This document shows, one piece after another, positions 1 to 8,900 of a stretch of 64,000 bases of DNA (position 1 is the first letter of the stretch; each line of letters starts with the position of its first letter). Position numbers and translations under genes: made by a program. The DNA lies in assembly GCF_009905615.1 (NCBI RefSeq), contig NZ_JAAAKW010000005.1, forward strand, positions 62,001 to 126,000, given 5' to 3'. This DNA comes from Pseudomonas sp. SLFW. Its GTDB lineage: Bacteria; Pseudomonadota; Gammaproteobacteria; Pseudomonadales; Pseudomonadaceae. The notes beneath the pieces are model-generated. The model did not search any database. It was not told the origin of the DNA and saw nothing but the letters and a program-made list of their open reading frames with translations.

Positions 1-2
1 AC

Positions 3-113
3 CCGCACCACCGGTATCTGTCGCCGAGGGTGCGGGTGTTTATCGACTGGTTGAGCGAGGTGTATCGGGACCGGTTTGGGGCGTTGCCGGGAGATTATCG
101 GGAGGCGACATGA
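3..113 (+). CDS. C-terminal end of a LysR-type regulator (truncated by window edge)
   Basis: The reading frame from base 3 is open to a TGA at 111-113 and gives 36 residues. They contain HRYLSPRVRVFIDWLSEVY, the typical last helix of the effector-binding domain of LysR-type regulators (a 'lSpkvRaFIDfL' block near the C-terminus). Only this end is visible, so the regulon and partner cannot be inferred. The assignment rests on one short motif and on its position, ending in-frame just before another gene. Confidence 0.7.
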   Translation, partial: PHHRYLSPRVRVFIDWLSEVYRDRFGALPGDYREAT

Positions 114-197
114 GTCGCTCGGCTTTGGCGCTGGCGTCTTCGGGCCATAGCGTCCGCTGATGTTTCGTCCCTCGCACGATGGAACATGGCCGAAGGC

Positions 198-1082
198 TCA
201 GACAAACACCTCACGTTCCTGTTCGAACATGTCCGCCACCACATCTGCCACCATGCGGATGGACGCATTTTTCCGGTCGCGGCTTCGAGTGAGGAGGTAC
301 ACCTCTCGGCTCGCAGGAAGCGCACCGAGGTCGCAGATCCGCAATGCGGGGTCTTGCCTGCCAATGTAGTGCGGGATCAGCGCGAGTCCGATACCTGAGC
401 GGGCGGCCATGGACTGCAAAAACTGGTCTTTGGCACGAAATGCCACGCGCGCGCGTGGGAAGTGCTTCGTCAGCCATGCCGCTTGCGTCAGGTAGGCATC
501 GGCCTCGTTGAAACCGATGAACACCAAATCGCTTCCTGCCTCAGCGGCGCGGCAGGCGTGTTCAGTGCCGTAGAAACCGTAGCCAATGGTGGTCAGTGGC
601 CGCGCAATGATGTCGCCGTCTTTTGGTGCATCCACGCGAATCGCGATGTCGGCCTCATGCCGTTCCAGGCTCACCGATCGAAGGGCTGGTGCAAGGTCGA
701 TGTTCAATCGGGGGTAACGGGCCGCCAATACCGGAAGGCGGGTGATCAGAAAGCCGTTGGAGAGGCCGGGGGAGGAGCTGATCCGGATGAGGCCCGAGGG
801 CGTTCCATCGTGCGTGCCATTGGTGAGCGCCTGCGCTGCGTCCTCCATCTCGCTGGCCGCCTGCAACGCGTGCGTGCCTGCCAGCGTCAGGACATACCCG
901 TCTGGCCGTCGCTCGACGAGTTTTTCTCCCAGGGCGTCCTCAAGAGAGTGAATGCGTCGGGCGATCGTGGCGTGGCTGACAGACAGCATCCGCGCGGCTG
1001 CGGAAAGGCTGCCATGCCGAGCGAGGGCCAGGAAGACGCTGACATCTTGCCAATCGAGGGCTGTTCGTTTTTGATCAGTCAT
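198..1082 (-). CDS. LysR-family transcriptional regulator
   Basis: A 294-residue protein with the usual LysR length. The N-terminal winged helix-turn-helix spans about residues 10-65 (FLALARHGSLSAAARMLSVS, then an ARRIHSLE recognition region). The rest is a periplasmic-binding-protein-like effector domain. It is transcribed divergently from the short-chain dehydrogenase starting at 1163, with 80 bp between the start codons. By LysR precedent it probably controls that gene and itself. The ligand is unknown. Confidence 0.9.
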   Translation of the reverse strand: MTDQKRTALDWQDVSVFLALARHGSLSAAARMLSVSHATIARRIHSLEDALGEKLVERRPDGYVLTLAGTHALQAASEMEDAAQALTNGTHDGTPSGLIRISSSPGLSNGFLITRLPVLAARYPRLNIDLAPALRSVSLERHEADIAIRVDAPKDGDIIARPLTTIGYGFYGTEHACRAAEAGSDLVFIGFNEADAYLTQAAWLTKHFPRARVAFRAKDQFLQSMAARSGIGLALIPHYIGRQDPALRICDLGALPASREVYLLTRSRDRKNASIRMVADVVADMFEQEREVFV

Positions 1083-1162
1083 TGATCGAAGATAGGGAAT
1101 TTCTGAACAGCTGACAACGCTTTATCGTCTGCTCACTCAACGAGCATTCAAGGAGTCAAGCC

Positions 1163-1873
1163 ATGTCAGATTTCAAGAAAGTCGCCATCGTCACCGGCGC
1201 ATCACAGGGGATGGGCGAAGCGATCGTGCAGGCGTACCGCGCAAGAGGTTACGGCGTCGTCGCCACATCCCGCACGATCCAGCCCTCCCATGACGCAGGC
1301 CTGGTGACCGTCGCAGGGGACATTGGGGATCCGGAAACGAGCAAGCGGCTGGTGGCGGCGGCCCTGGAGACATTTGGCCGCATCGATACGCTGGTGAACA
1401 ACGCCGGCATCTTTATTGGCAAAGCGTTTACCGACTACACGGAAGAAGACTACCGCCTGAAATTGAAGACCAACCTGGACGGTTTCTTCTTCGCGACCCA
1501 GACAGTCATTCCGGTGATGCTGAAACAAGGCACCGGCCACGTCGTGCAGATCACGGCCTCCACCGCCGAGTTCGCCAGCTCACTGTCTCCTGCCTTCATT
1601 GCCATGTTGACCAAAGGCGGCATGAATTCCGCCACCAAAAGCCTGGCCATCGAGTACGCCACAAAGGGCATTCGGGTCAATGCCGTTGCCCCCGGTGTGA
1701 TCCGAACGCCGATGCACGACCCTGCGATGGTCGAGCAACTGGCAGGGTTCCACCCCATGAAAAAGCTGGGCGAGGTCGAGGACATCGTCCGTGCGGTGCT
1801 TTATCTGGAAGATGCCGCCTTCTCGACGGGGGAGATCCTGCACGTTGACGGCGGCCTTATCGCCGGTCGTTGA
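1163..1873 (+). CDS. short-chain dehydrogenase/reductase family protein with atypical active site
   Basis: A 236-residue Rossmann-fold protein. The nucleotide-binding motif TGASQGMG is at about residues 11-18 and NNAGIFIGK at about 80-88, followed by a conserved PGVIRTPMH segment. A good ribosome site (AGGAG) precedes ATG 1163. In the usual catalytic region the sequence reads AFIAMLTKGG: the lysine is kept, but the tyrosine expected four residues before it is alanine. Catalysis may therefore be altered. A close paralogue lies at 57446-58161 and carries the same change. It is divergent from a LysR gene. The substrate is unknown. Confidence 0.85.
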   Translation: MSDFKKVAIVTGASQGMGEAIVQAYRARGYGVVATSRTIQPSHDAGLVTVAGDIGDPETSKRLVAAALETFGRIDTLVNNAGIFIGKAFTDYTEEDYRLKLKTNLDGFFFATQTVIPVMLKQGTGHVVQITASTAEFASSLSPAFIAMLTKGGMNSATKSLAIEYATKGIRVNAVAPGVIRTPMHDPAMVEQLAGFHPMKKLGEVEDIVRAVLYLEDAAFSTGEILHVDGGLIAGR

Positions 1874-1898
1874 TCGTGAGCGCAGGGCGGTGACAATG

Positions 1899-1918
1899 CC
1901 CCGCGCTTCGGCGCGGGG
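1899..1918 (+). terminator. GC-rich hairpin with TTCG loop after the SDR gene
   Basis: CCCCGCGC-TTCG-GCGCGGGG is a perfect 8-bp stem with a stable UUCG tetraloop. It starts 26 bp after the SDR stop. No T-run follows, so it is either an imperfect terminator or an mRNA-stabilising hairpin. It lies just upstream of the next LysR gene. Confidence 0.5.
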
Positions 1919-1977
1919 GATTGCTGCCGGAGTGCCGTTGTTGCAACCTCGTCGTTCATTTATGTACGAGGTGGAGC

Positions 1978-2829
1978 ATGGACTGGAGCGACATGCGGAT
2001 ATTCCTGGCGATTGCCCGCAGCGGCTCGCTGGGTGGCGCTGCCCGGCAGTTGGGGGTGAGTCATCCGACGGTCGGGCGTCGGTTGCAGGTGCTTGAGCAA
2101 ACCAGTGGGCAGCCATTTTTTCTGCGGACTGCGCAAGGGCTGGTCCTGACCGACAGTGGTGAGCGGATTCTCGGTCTGGCGCAGGACATGGAACACAGCG
2201 CCCTGGCCATCGAACGTCGTCTGGCCGGAGACAGCGATCAGCCGGAAGGGCTGTTGCGCATTTCATCGGCCGACTGGTTCGCCTGTCATGTGTTGTCACC
2301 GGTGCTGAGCGAACTGGTGCGTCGGTATCCATTGATCGTTCCCGAAGTCATTGCCGGGCATCGACTGTTCGACCTTGCCCGGCGGGATGCCGACATCGCA
2401 TTCCGCATCGTGCCTTTCACCGAACCCGACGTCGTGCACCGCAAGCTGACAACCTTGCCATACGGACTCTATGCCGCTGTGCATGCGCCGGCGCCCCACC
2501 CGGAGGGCGAAGGTGTGGGCCTGATCCTCATGAGCGTCGCCCAGGCTCACTACCCCGACGTGCTCTGGCTTCAGCAGCGCTATCCGCAGGCGCGCACCGT
2601 GTTCACCAGCAGCAGCCGGACCGTCCAGGCGCAGATGTGCGCGATGGGCCATGGGATTGCCGTATTGCCACGGGTCCTGGGCGATTCGGTGCCGGGACTG
2701 CGACTGCTGGATGAGTATGAGCCCCCACCGGGTCGGGACATCTGGATGGGGTATCACCAGGACATGCGCCAGATGGACCGCCTGCGAGCGCTGGCCGACC
2801 TTGCGTCGAGCATGATCGGCTCGGGTTAG
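1978..2829 (+). CDS. LysR-family transcriptional regulator
   Basis: The ATG at 1978 was chosen because GAGGTGG lies just upstream and the protein then begins MDWSDMRIFLAIARSGSLG, the normal LysR start. A TTG further upstream would add 19 unlikely residues. The product is 283 residues, with a helix-turn-helix at about residues 17-60 and a C-terminal effector domain. It belongs to the LysR subgroup whose second residue block is 'W.DmR.FLaiArsGSl'. It converges on the MFS exporter at 2844-4298, a possible target. The ligand is unknown. Confidence 0.88.
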   Translation: MDWSDMRIFLAIARSGSLGGAARQLGVSHPTVGRRLQVLEQTSGQPFFLRTAQGLVLTDSGERILGLAQDMEHSALAIERRLAGDSDQPEGLLRISSADWFACHVLSPVLSELVRRYPLIVPEVIAGHRLFDLARRDADIAFRIVPFTEPDVVHRKLTTLPYGLYAAVHAPAPHPEGEGVGLILMSVAQAHYPDVLWLQQRYPQARTVFTSSSRTVQAQMCAMGHGIAVLPRVLGDSVPGLRLLDEYEPPPGRDIWMGYHQDMRQMDRLRALADLASSMIGSG

Positions 2830-2843
2830 AGCGTTTATGCCCT

Positions 2844-4298
2844 TCAGGACGTGCGAGCCGCCGACACCTCCGATGCCAGGGTCGACTCCCGCGCCAGGGT
2901 CAGGCTCACCGCAGCACCGACCGCCAGGCAAGCCGCGATGCACAGCACGGAAATCGTAAACGCGTGAGTGATGCTGGTCGGGGTTGTCTGGTCTCCCAGC
3001 AAGGTATAAAAAACGCCGCCGATCAATGCGACGCTCAGCGATGTGCTGATCTGCAACGTGGCGCTGGTGATGCCCGCAATCATCCCGGAATACGCCGGTG
3101 CGACTCGGCCGGTCACCATGCGCATCAACGTCGGCAAGGCCAGCCCTTGTCCAAAGCCGATCAGGAAAAGAATGACGACCAGTGACGTGAGCGGCGGGGC
3201 GAGGGCAGGCGGCGTCACTGAGACGAGCCAGCCAAGCCATAGAAACCCCGCCACTTCCAGTGCCATGCCTACGGGATTCACGTAGCCGCCAAGGACGCGT
3301 CTGAGTTGAGGGACCGACAGGGGGCCGAGGAGGAACCCTGCGCCAAATGGCAGGAAAATCAGGCCGGCCTGCAGCGCGGTCATTCGCAGCGCACCTTGCA
3401 TGTACATCGAGAACAGCAGGAAAAATACCCCGATGGCATAGAAGCACAGCGCGACCAGTAACGCTCGGCCCAGGCCGGGTGCTTTCAGGGCGGCGGGCGC
3501 GAGGATGGGGGTTCCGCCAGCACGGTGCAGCCGGCTTTCGTAACGCCAGAACACGGCTGCCAGCACGGCGGCGGCCGCGAGCGACAACCACGCCCACAGG
3601 GGCCATCCCGCCTCACGGCCTTCAATCAACGGCACGACCAGGGCGGTCAGGCTCAACATCGATAATGCTGTGCCCACCAGGTCCAGCTTGCTGGCGTGCC
3701 GGGCGCGGGTTTCCTTGAGCAGAGGGATACCGAACGCAATGACCAGCAAAGCGATCGGCAGGTTGACCAGGAAAATCGCCCGCCACCCCATGCCCAACAC
3801 GTCGACCGCAATCAAAACGCCGCCCAGCGCTTGACCGATCACAGACGCCAGTCCAAACACCGCTCCGTACAGGCTCAGTGCCAATGGCCTTTCCGACGCC
3901 GGGAAAATGGCCTGTACCGAAGCAAGCGCCTGAGGCGCCATCACGGCAGCAGTGACGCCTTGCAAGGCGCGTCCGAGGATGAGGACCCAGGGCGACGCCG
4001 CCAGGCCGCACATCAGGGATGCGGCAGCGAAGCCCAGCAGGCCAAGAAAGAACATCCGACCGCGACCGTACAGATCGCCGAGTCGACCGCCGGTAATCAG
4101 CGTCACGGCGTAGAGCGTTGCGTAGGAAGAGATCACGAGTTGCTCGGCGGAGGACCCGGTACCCAGATCCCCCTGTATCGAGGGCAGCGCGACATTCACG
4201 ATGAAGAAGTCCAGGGGAGGCAGAAATGCGCCGACGAGCAAAATGGCGAACATCACCCAGCGCCGTGGCTCGGACACTTCGGTTTCAATTTGAGACAT
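2844..4298 (-). CDS. MFS drug-type exporter (DHA2/EmrB-QacA-like, about 14 TM)
   Basis: A 484-residue inner-membrane protein with many hydrophobic helices. It carries the MFS motif A block GGRLGDLYGRGRMF after TM2 and the TM1 pattern PPLDFFIVNVALPSIQ typical of 14-helix DHA2 drug:H+ antiporters. The start MSQIETEV (ATG at 4298) has AGGA eight bases upstream. An in-frame ATG further up lacks such a site. It is convergent with the LysR gene ending at 2829. The likely role is proton-driven export of a toxic or metabolic compound. The substrate cannot be read from sequence. Confidence 0.88.
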   Translation of the reverse strand: MSQIETEVSEPRRWVMFAILLVGAFLPPLDFFIVNVALPSIQGDLGTGSSAEQLVISSYATLYAVTLITGGRLGDLYGRGRMFFLGLLGFAAASLMCGLAASPWVLILGRALQGVTAAVMAPQALASVQAIFPASERPLALSLYGAVFGLASVIGQALGGVLIAVDVLGMGWRAIFLVNLPIALLVIAFGIPLLKETRARHASKLDLVGTALSMLSLTALVVPLIEGREAGWPLWAWLSLAAAAVLAAVFWRYESRLHRAGGTPILAPAALKAPGLGRALLVALCFYAIGVFFLLFSMYMQGALRMTALQAGLIFLPFGAGFLLGPLSVPQLRRVLGGYVNPVGMALEVAGFLWLGWLVSVTPPALAPPLTSLVVILFLIGFGQGLALPTLMRMVTGRVAPAYSGMIAGITSATLQISTSLSVALIGGVFYTLLGDQTTPTSITHAFTISVLCIAACLAVGAAVSLTLARESTLASEVSAARTS

Positions 4299-4579
4299 GA
4301 CAGGCATCCTGTGTGGCCACTCAGGTTTCACGGCGAACGAGAGACGTCGATTGAAAAACAGGCTCGGTCGAGCAGGTTTTTTCGCCGACTCGGGTCAAGC
4401 CGATTGCGGCCGATTTTGAGGGTCACTCGCCGTTTTTGCGCCTTACAAAACTGCACGGCCGTCGTTCATTCGTGGCAGTGCCGCTCCGCTCCAAGGATGT
4501 TCACCATGGGCGTGTCGCTCCAAACGACGGTTTATTCATGTGGATCAATCAGGGGCATTCAGCCCCACAGGAGAACACC

Positions 4580-5074
4580 ATGGGCATCGAAACCCTGAGC
4601 GCTCGACTCGACGCGCTGGAAAGCCGCGCCGCGATCGATCGACTCATCAGCGCTTACTCGAACGCATTCGACCGCATCGATGCGAGGCTCTTGAAAGACA
4701 TCTGGCACCTCGACGCCAGCCTCGATCTGCCGGGGTTCGGCGCCGCGACGGGCCGTGATGAAATCCTCGCCATGGCTGAAAACAGCTGGCGCCAGATGCC
4801 CCATATGCATCACTGGATGGCCAATCCTCTGATCGAGATCGCAGGTGACAGCGCGACAGGAACCGTCGCCGCGGACTGCCTGTTTCATGACGTCGACAAA
4901 GGCCCGGTACAAGTCAGCGGGCTCTATCACGACCGGTTCGAACGCCGGGCAGGGAAATGGGCGTTCGTGTCCAGGCGGTTCGAGCTTCACTTCCTGACCC
5001 CATTGAACGACTGGCAGCCCATTGCAGGCGTGGAGTCATTTACAACGCTGCCGCTAGAGCCGCGGCAGGGCTGA
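4580..5074 (+). CDS. SnoaL/NTF2-like fold protein
   Basis: A 164-residue protein beginning MGIETLSARLDALESRAAI, with CAGGAG before the ATG. The pattern 'RaAIdRLisaYsnafDriD' followed by a beta-rich C-terminal half (GLYHDRFERRAGKWAFVSRR) matches SnoaL_4/NTF2-like proteins. These include steroid isomerase-like and dehydratase-like enzymes as well as many proteins of unknown function. It is divergent from the MFS exporter, which could reflect a shared pathway. No substrate is suggested by the sequence. Confidence 0.8.
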   Translation: MGIETLSARLDALESRAAIDRLISAYSNAFDRIDARLLKDIWHLDASLDLPGFGAATGRDEILAMAENSWRQMPHMHHWMANPLIEIAGDSATGTVAADCLFHDVDKGPVQVSGLYHDRFERRAGKWAFVSRRFELHFLTPLNDWQPIAGVESFTTLPLEPRQG

Positions 5075-5115
5075 GCGCGGCATGCCGTCCGGTGCCGTGT
5101 CATTCAAGCGCGAGC

Positions 5116-5379
5116 TCAATGCACCGCCCAGGACCGTGGCGCAGGCGTATGGGAAAACTTCGAAATCCCTTTCACCCAGAATCGCCGGTGGGAGGTCTGG
5201 TCCGGTGGCAGCAGCGGCTGGCTGGACCATTGATGCTGACGTTTCGATTCTTCGCGGTAGGCCTTCCATTCCATCGCTTCTGCCGTGTCTTTGGCCGCTC
5301 GCTCGTCATCGAACCAGCCCAAAACGGAAACTTCGCCCTGATCGCGGCCGTGTTCTACCAGCAGATAAATGTCGTACAT
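5116..5379 (-). CDS. small conserved-looking hypothetical protein
   Basis: An 87-residue reading frame beginning MYDIYLLVEHGRDQGEVSVLGWFDDERAAKD. The first ~50 residues look like a real soluble protein: alternating strand and helix, acidic, and acceptable codon use. The tail (RRFWVKGISKFSHTPAPRSWAVH) is less convincing. GAAAGG lies upstream of the ATG. No family is recognised. It sits alone between two unrelated genes. Confidence 0.55.
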   Translation of the reverse strand: MYDIYLLVEHGRDQGEVSVLGWFDDERAAKDTAEAMEWKAYREESKRQHQWSSQPLLPPDQTSHRRFWVKGISKFSHTPAPRSWAVH

Positions 5380-5527
5380 GCCTGTGCCTTTCGTTCATCA
5401 AGTCCGGCCCGGTGTTCGGGCTCTACTGATGGCTTATCGACAGTTGACCGAAAAAATTGAGTGCAGCGTGATGGGGCGCTGACCGGCGGCGCCTTGTGCC
5501 AGAGCGCCGCGAGGGTCGACGTCGAGG

Positions 5528-5938
5528 TCACTTCGGCAGTGGCGTCAGCACCTCGCCGTTGTCGTCCAGCAGGATGAACACCAGCAATTTCGCCGGTTGT
5601 GTGGCACTGGCGTTGCGCGATTCGTAATGTTTCGATCCAGCGGGTTCGTACCAGGTTTGCCCTGCCTTATAGGTGATCGCCTTGCCGTCGTTGACACGTG
5701 AAACGACTTCGCCTTCGAGCACATAGGCCATGGCGCTGCCGGTGTGGCTATGGGGAATGGAAGCCTGGCCGGGCGTGTAATCGACGGTCAGGACCATGGC
5801 CTTTTTGCCCGGCGCGTTGAGCATCGGGTGATTTTCCAGGATCGTGATTTTTTCGTGTGTGTCGTCGTGGGCTTGCGCGTTGAAGGACAGCGGCAGGGAA
5901 AGCGCGAGGCAGGAGAGGGTGGCGGCCAGCAGTTTCAT
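5528..5938 (-). CDS. exported cupin-domain protein
   Basis: A 136-residue protein. The start MKLLAATLSCLALSLPLS was chosen because GGAG lies eight bases upstream and a Sec signal peptide then ends near AQA-HDD. The mature part is a single cupin with the metal-site pattern HSHTGSAMAYVLEGE (motif 1, His-x-His and Glu) and a later W.EPAGSKHYE containing the motif 2 histidine. It probably resides in the periplasm and binds a metal. A second exported cupin lies in the tRNA-Val islet at 41217. The function is unknown. Confidence 0.85.
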   Translation of the reverse strand: MKLLAATLSCLALSLPLSFNAQAHDDTHEKITILENHPMLNAPGKKAMVLTVDYTPGQASIPHSHTGSAMAYVLEGEVVSRVNDGKAITYKAGQTWYEPAGSKHYESRNASATQPAKLLVFILLDDNGEVLTPLPK

Positions 5939-6045
5939 GAAGGGTGCTCCGAAAAAGGGTGACAGGTGACACGCTAAGCCTCGCGTGCCACCGGTCACAC
6001 TGCCAATCCGGGGAAAGATCAGGGGGCCAATTGCAGTGCCCCGTT

Positions 6046-7380
6046 TTAGAGGACAGATATGGGGTAGTCGACGATCAGGCGAAATTCGTTCTGATCCCCC
6101 TCGGCCTGATCAGCGTTGCCGCGATGCCACGCCTGGCGGATGCGGAACGACAGATCCTTCGCCGGGCCGTCCTGAATCACGTATTTGGCTTCCAGGTTGG
6201 TTTCGTGGTGTTTGCCGTCCTCACCATAGCCATAGGCGCGGTAGGGGCTGTCGGCGGCCATTTTGGTGCCGTCGATGTCGCGGCCGTTGATGTAACGCGC
6301 CATGAAACTCAAGCCGGGCACGCCATACGTCGCCATCGATAAGTCATACCGGGCTTGCCACGATTTCTCGCCCGGGCCGTTGAAGTCCGAGTACTGCACG
6401 GAGTTGGCGAGGAAGATCGAGTCGCCAGTGGTACCCGGGCCGTTGTCGCCGAAAGACACGTAGTCGAACGGCTCGTCGCCATGGACTTTCTGGTAGGCGA
6501 GGGTGAAGGTGTGCCCCGCCAGAAAACTGTAGGCGGCCGCCAGCGACCAGGTGGTGTTGTTGATTTCACCGGCCTTGGCCTGACCTTCGTCGTTGGTGCG
6601 GTAGAGGTTGAAGTCAAAGGTCACCGACTGATCGCTGGGCATCGCCAGCACATAGTTGGCGTTGGCGTAGTACTGACGCCAGACGTCTTCGAATTCGGAA
6701 CCGTATAACTGAACGGACAGGCTGTCGTTGATCGCGTACTTGCCACCGACGAAATCGACGCTGCTCGTGGTCACCCCGGCATAACTGGCGTACAGCTCGC
6801 CACTAGAGCTGGTGTGCTGCGGCCCGTTGCCTGCGGTGAAGTGACCACCTTCAAGGTCAAGCCCTTGTATCTCGCTGCTTTGCAGGCTGAAACCGGTGGC
6901 GGTTTGCGGGAACAGCCGGGTGCCCCCTGCGGCGAACACCGGCGCGGTGGGCTGCATCGTGCCCCACTTGAGTTCGGTCTTGGAGATGCGCGCTTTGATT
7001 GCACCGCCAGCGGTGGCGAATTCGTCTTCCGGGTTGCCGCTGCTGTCGACCGGAATATTGCCCGTGCCGGAGTGGCCCGCGCCGCCGTCGAGTTTCAGGC
7101 CGTACCAGCCGTAGGCATCGACGCCGAAACCGACCGTGCCGGGCGTGAAACCGGAGCTGAAGTTGGCCATGGCCGCCTGGGACCAGTCCCGACGATCCCC
7201 GGCACCGCTCTTGCCATCCCGGTTGAAGTAATAGTTGCGCAACAGCACGTTGAGTTTGGCGTCCTCGACGAAGCCTTTTGCATCGGCCTGGTCACTGACA
7301 AACGCCTCGGCGGCTTCCACCGATTGGACATATCCCGCTGAAACCGCCAGTGCGATCAAACTCAGACTTAGCATTCTCAT
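6046..7380 (-). CDS. OprD-family outer-membrane porin
   Basis: A 444-residue protein starting MRMLSLSLIALAVSAGYVQS, a Sec signal peptide cleaved near VEA-AEAF. The mature part has OprD/Occ features: an early block GFVEDAKLNVLLRNYYFNRD, alternating beta strands rich in Gly, Tyr and Trp, and a C-terminal strand ending in aliphatic residues (LIVDYPISVL). Occ channels take up specific small anions such as amino acids or carboxylates. The substrate of this one cannot be assigned. It stands alone as a monocistronic gene. Confidence 0.93.
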   Translation of the reverse strand: MRMLSLSLIALAVSAGYVQSVEAAEAFVSDQADAKGFVEDAKLNVLLRNYYFNRDGKSGAGDRRDWSQAAMANFSSGFTPGTVGFGVDAYGWYGLKLDGGAGHSGTGNIPVDSSGNPEDEFATAGGAIKARISKTELKWGTMQPTAPVFAAGGTRLFPQTATGFSLQSSEIQGLDLEGGHFTAGNGPQHTSSSGELYASYAGVTTSSVDFVGGKYAINDSLSVQLYGSEFEDVWRQYYANANYVLAMPSDQSVTFDFNLYRTNDEGQAKAGEINNTTWSLAAAYSFLAGHTFTLAYQKVHGDEPFDYVSFGDNGPGTTGDSIFLANSVQYSDFNGPGEKSWQARYDLSMATYGVPGLSFMARYINGRDIDGTKMAADSPYRAYGYGEDGKHHETNLEAKYVIQDGPAKDLSFRIRQAWHRGNADQAEGDQNEFRLIVDYPISVL

Positions 7381-7606
7381 AATGGCATGACCTCTGAAGT
7401 TCCTGAGGCAACGTGCTATCACGGTGTGCGTGCGATAGCGCTCACTTGCCTGCAAGAGCAGAAGCGTAATCCGGCTTTTTGAGTTCGCCACTTTCCGCGC
7501 GCAATCAGCCCCTCCGCAGGCCGTTTTTCTGACGATTGGTTTAGTTAACAGGCAATTAAGCGGGGTCGTTAAAGTGTTTGTTCAAGGGGAATTACTGCCC
7601 GGACGC

Positions 7607-7921
7607 TCAACGGCTTGTGGGAAAGTTGCAATGTTCAGCGTCGCTCTCGAACGCCACCTGACGCACGAAACAATTGCTCAGCAAGCCGTTCAAGCCTTCA
7701 TTGCTCCGTTTGGCGAAGTGGGCGGCCATGACGTCGCAGGACGGCCAGCGCACGTCAATGATCCACAGATCCTGGTCTGCTTCGTCGCGGTTGAGGGTGC
7801 TGCTCAGGCAGCCGGACACGGAAGGGAGGTTTTTGACGACACCGGCCAAGTACTCGCCCAGTTCTTGTGAGCGGCCATGAGCGGCGTGAATCCGAACGGT
7901 GTTACAGGTTTCCAGGGTCAT
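7607..7921 (-). CDS. antibiotic biosynthesis monooxygenase (ABM)/quinol monooxygenase-like protein
   Basis: A 104-residue protein with start MTLETCNTVRIH, GGAG eight bases upstream. The pattern TVRIHAAHGRSQELGEYLAGVV, then LNRDEADQDLWIIDVRW and a late FAKRSNEGLN, matches the dimeric ferredoxin-like ABM fold. Members are small cofactor-light monooxygenases acting on quinols, or stress proteins. No partner gene is adjacent, so the substrate is unknown. Confidence 0.75.
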   Translation of the reverse strand: MTLETCNTVRIHAAHGRSQELGEYLAGVVKNLPSVSGCLSSTLNRDEADQDLWIIDVRWPSCDVMAAHFAKRSNEGLNGLLSNCFVRQVAFESDAEHCNFPTSR

Positions 7922-8189
7922 GCGAATGTCTCCGTCACAAACGATATCGTCTTTCAACGGAGCCATATTAGTGGGGGACGGCGCAAATGCCAGTGGCCAA
8001 TCGGAGGAATGAGCGGGAGGCCAATGCTGTGGGGGGGAGGTAAGGTCCTGCGCGGCTGTCAGAAATGGCGGGGGAGCGAATCATCTCGCTCCCCCTCACT
8101 GCGATTCAAGACTGCTCATTGACAGTCGCAACAGCGCGCACAGCTTGGGGCTTACAGCTCGCCACTCAAGGCTGGCAGCTCGCTGCCCT

Positions 8190-8510
8190 TTATTTGCTAC
8201 CGCTGGACCCGCCGGTACCGCCCGCGCCACCGCCGCTGCCGCCCATGCCGCTGCCATTGCTCATGCCGCCACCCTGGCCAGCGGCGCCATTACCGTCCGA
8301 GCTGCCCATGCCTTTGGTGCCTGGGGTGGAACTGTTGCCGGCTTTCGGCGTGCCGTCTGTGTTCGGGCCGGCGCTGCCATTACGTGGGCCAGTGGTGTTG
8401 GAGTTGGTATCAACCGGATTGGTCGGGCCGGTGGACCCTGCAAACGCAGAACCTGTTGCAATAGCCATCAGGCTGGCAAGGGTCAGAGCCGTCAGTTTTT
8501 TCATGATCAT
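8190..8510 (-). CDS. small exported Gly/Ser/Asn-rich protein
   Basis: A 106-residue protein with start MIMKKLTALTLASLMAIATG, AGGG upstream. It has a clear Sec signal peptide cleaved after AFA. The mature ~85 residues are low complexity: blocks of Gly, Ser, Asn and Thr ending in GMGGSGGGAGGTGGSSGSK. No folded domain is expected. A protein of the same style is encoded at 44041-44388. Such proteins are common and uncharacterised in Pseudomonas. It is divergent from pstS across a 460-bp gap. Confidence 0.75.
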   Translation of the reverse strand: MIMKKLTALTLASLMAIATGSAFAGSTGPTNPVDTNSNTTGPRNGSAGPNTDGTPKAGNSSTPGTKGMGSSDGNGAAGQGGGMSNGSGMGGSGGGAGGTGGSSGSK

Positions 8511-8687
8511 GATGTGAATCCCTTTCTGTTGTGGATACACATTGGTCTGGTAGCTGATCGTAGACGTGCCGTGGTCCCGACGAACGGTCATTTCGAACGG
8601 TCTGAAAAACCTGGAAACACCTTTATGACTCAATTGCAGCGTTTTGTTGAGCCATCACACGCAAGACCGACATCAACACCGGTCATC

Positions 8688-8705
8688 CTGACACCGTTTT
8701 GTCAT
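8688..8705 (+). promoter_or_regulatory. candidate distal Pho box
   Basis: CTGACAC-CGTT-TTGTCAT resembles two 7-mer PhoB half-sites (CTGTCAT) separated by 4 bp, with 5 of 7 and 6 of 7 matches. It lies 269 bp upstream of the pstS start, so it could serve an upstream promoter or the divergent gene. Confidence 0.4.
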
Positions 8706-8832
8706 ATTCACGCCGAAAACACGGGGCTTCAGCGCCGTTATCGAGCCGATTGTGGCGCATTGATATTAATTTCTAAAAACGTGGACAACCCGGTTGGGAG
8801 CCAATGAATCCGGGGGTTTTGTTTTTACAGGG

Positions 8833-8850
8833 TGTAGGAAATCACCTACA
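8833..8850. promoter_or_regulatory. inverted repeat TGTAGG-N6-CCTACA
   Basis: TGTAGGAAATCACCTACA is an 18-bp inverted repeat upstream of pstS. It has the layout of GacA-type sites (TGTAAG-N6-CTTACA) with one symmetric change per arm. It also contains a TAGGAAA heptad like BvgA-family sites. A very similar repeat lies upstream of the response regulator gene at 63862-63879. Confidence 0.45.
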
Positions 8851-8882
8851 AAATCGCCTCGATTCCAAGGTGTGTCCCAAGA

Positions 8883-8900
8883 CTGTCATCAAACAGAAAT
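8883..8900 (+). promoter_or_regulatory. candidate proximal Pho box of pstS
   Basis: CTGTCAT-CAAA-CAGAAAT has a perfect first PhoB half-site and a weak second one (4 of 7), 73 bp upstream of the GTG start of pstS. The position suits an activator site. A PhoB matrix scan would decide. Confidence 0.5.

Noticed and set aside
198..1082. Plus-strand frame (207 codons) opposite the first LysR gene
   Set aside because: It is fully antisense to a clear LysR gene, with no signature of a protein family.
2296..3606. Long minus-strand open frame (436 codons) across the LysR and MFS genes
   Set aside because: It is antisense to and overlaps two well-supported genes. The product is rich in Arg/Pro/His with no domain, typical of a GC-rich shadow frame.
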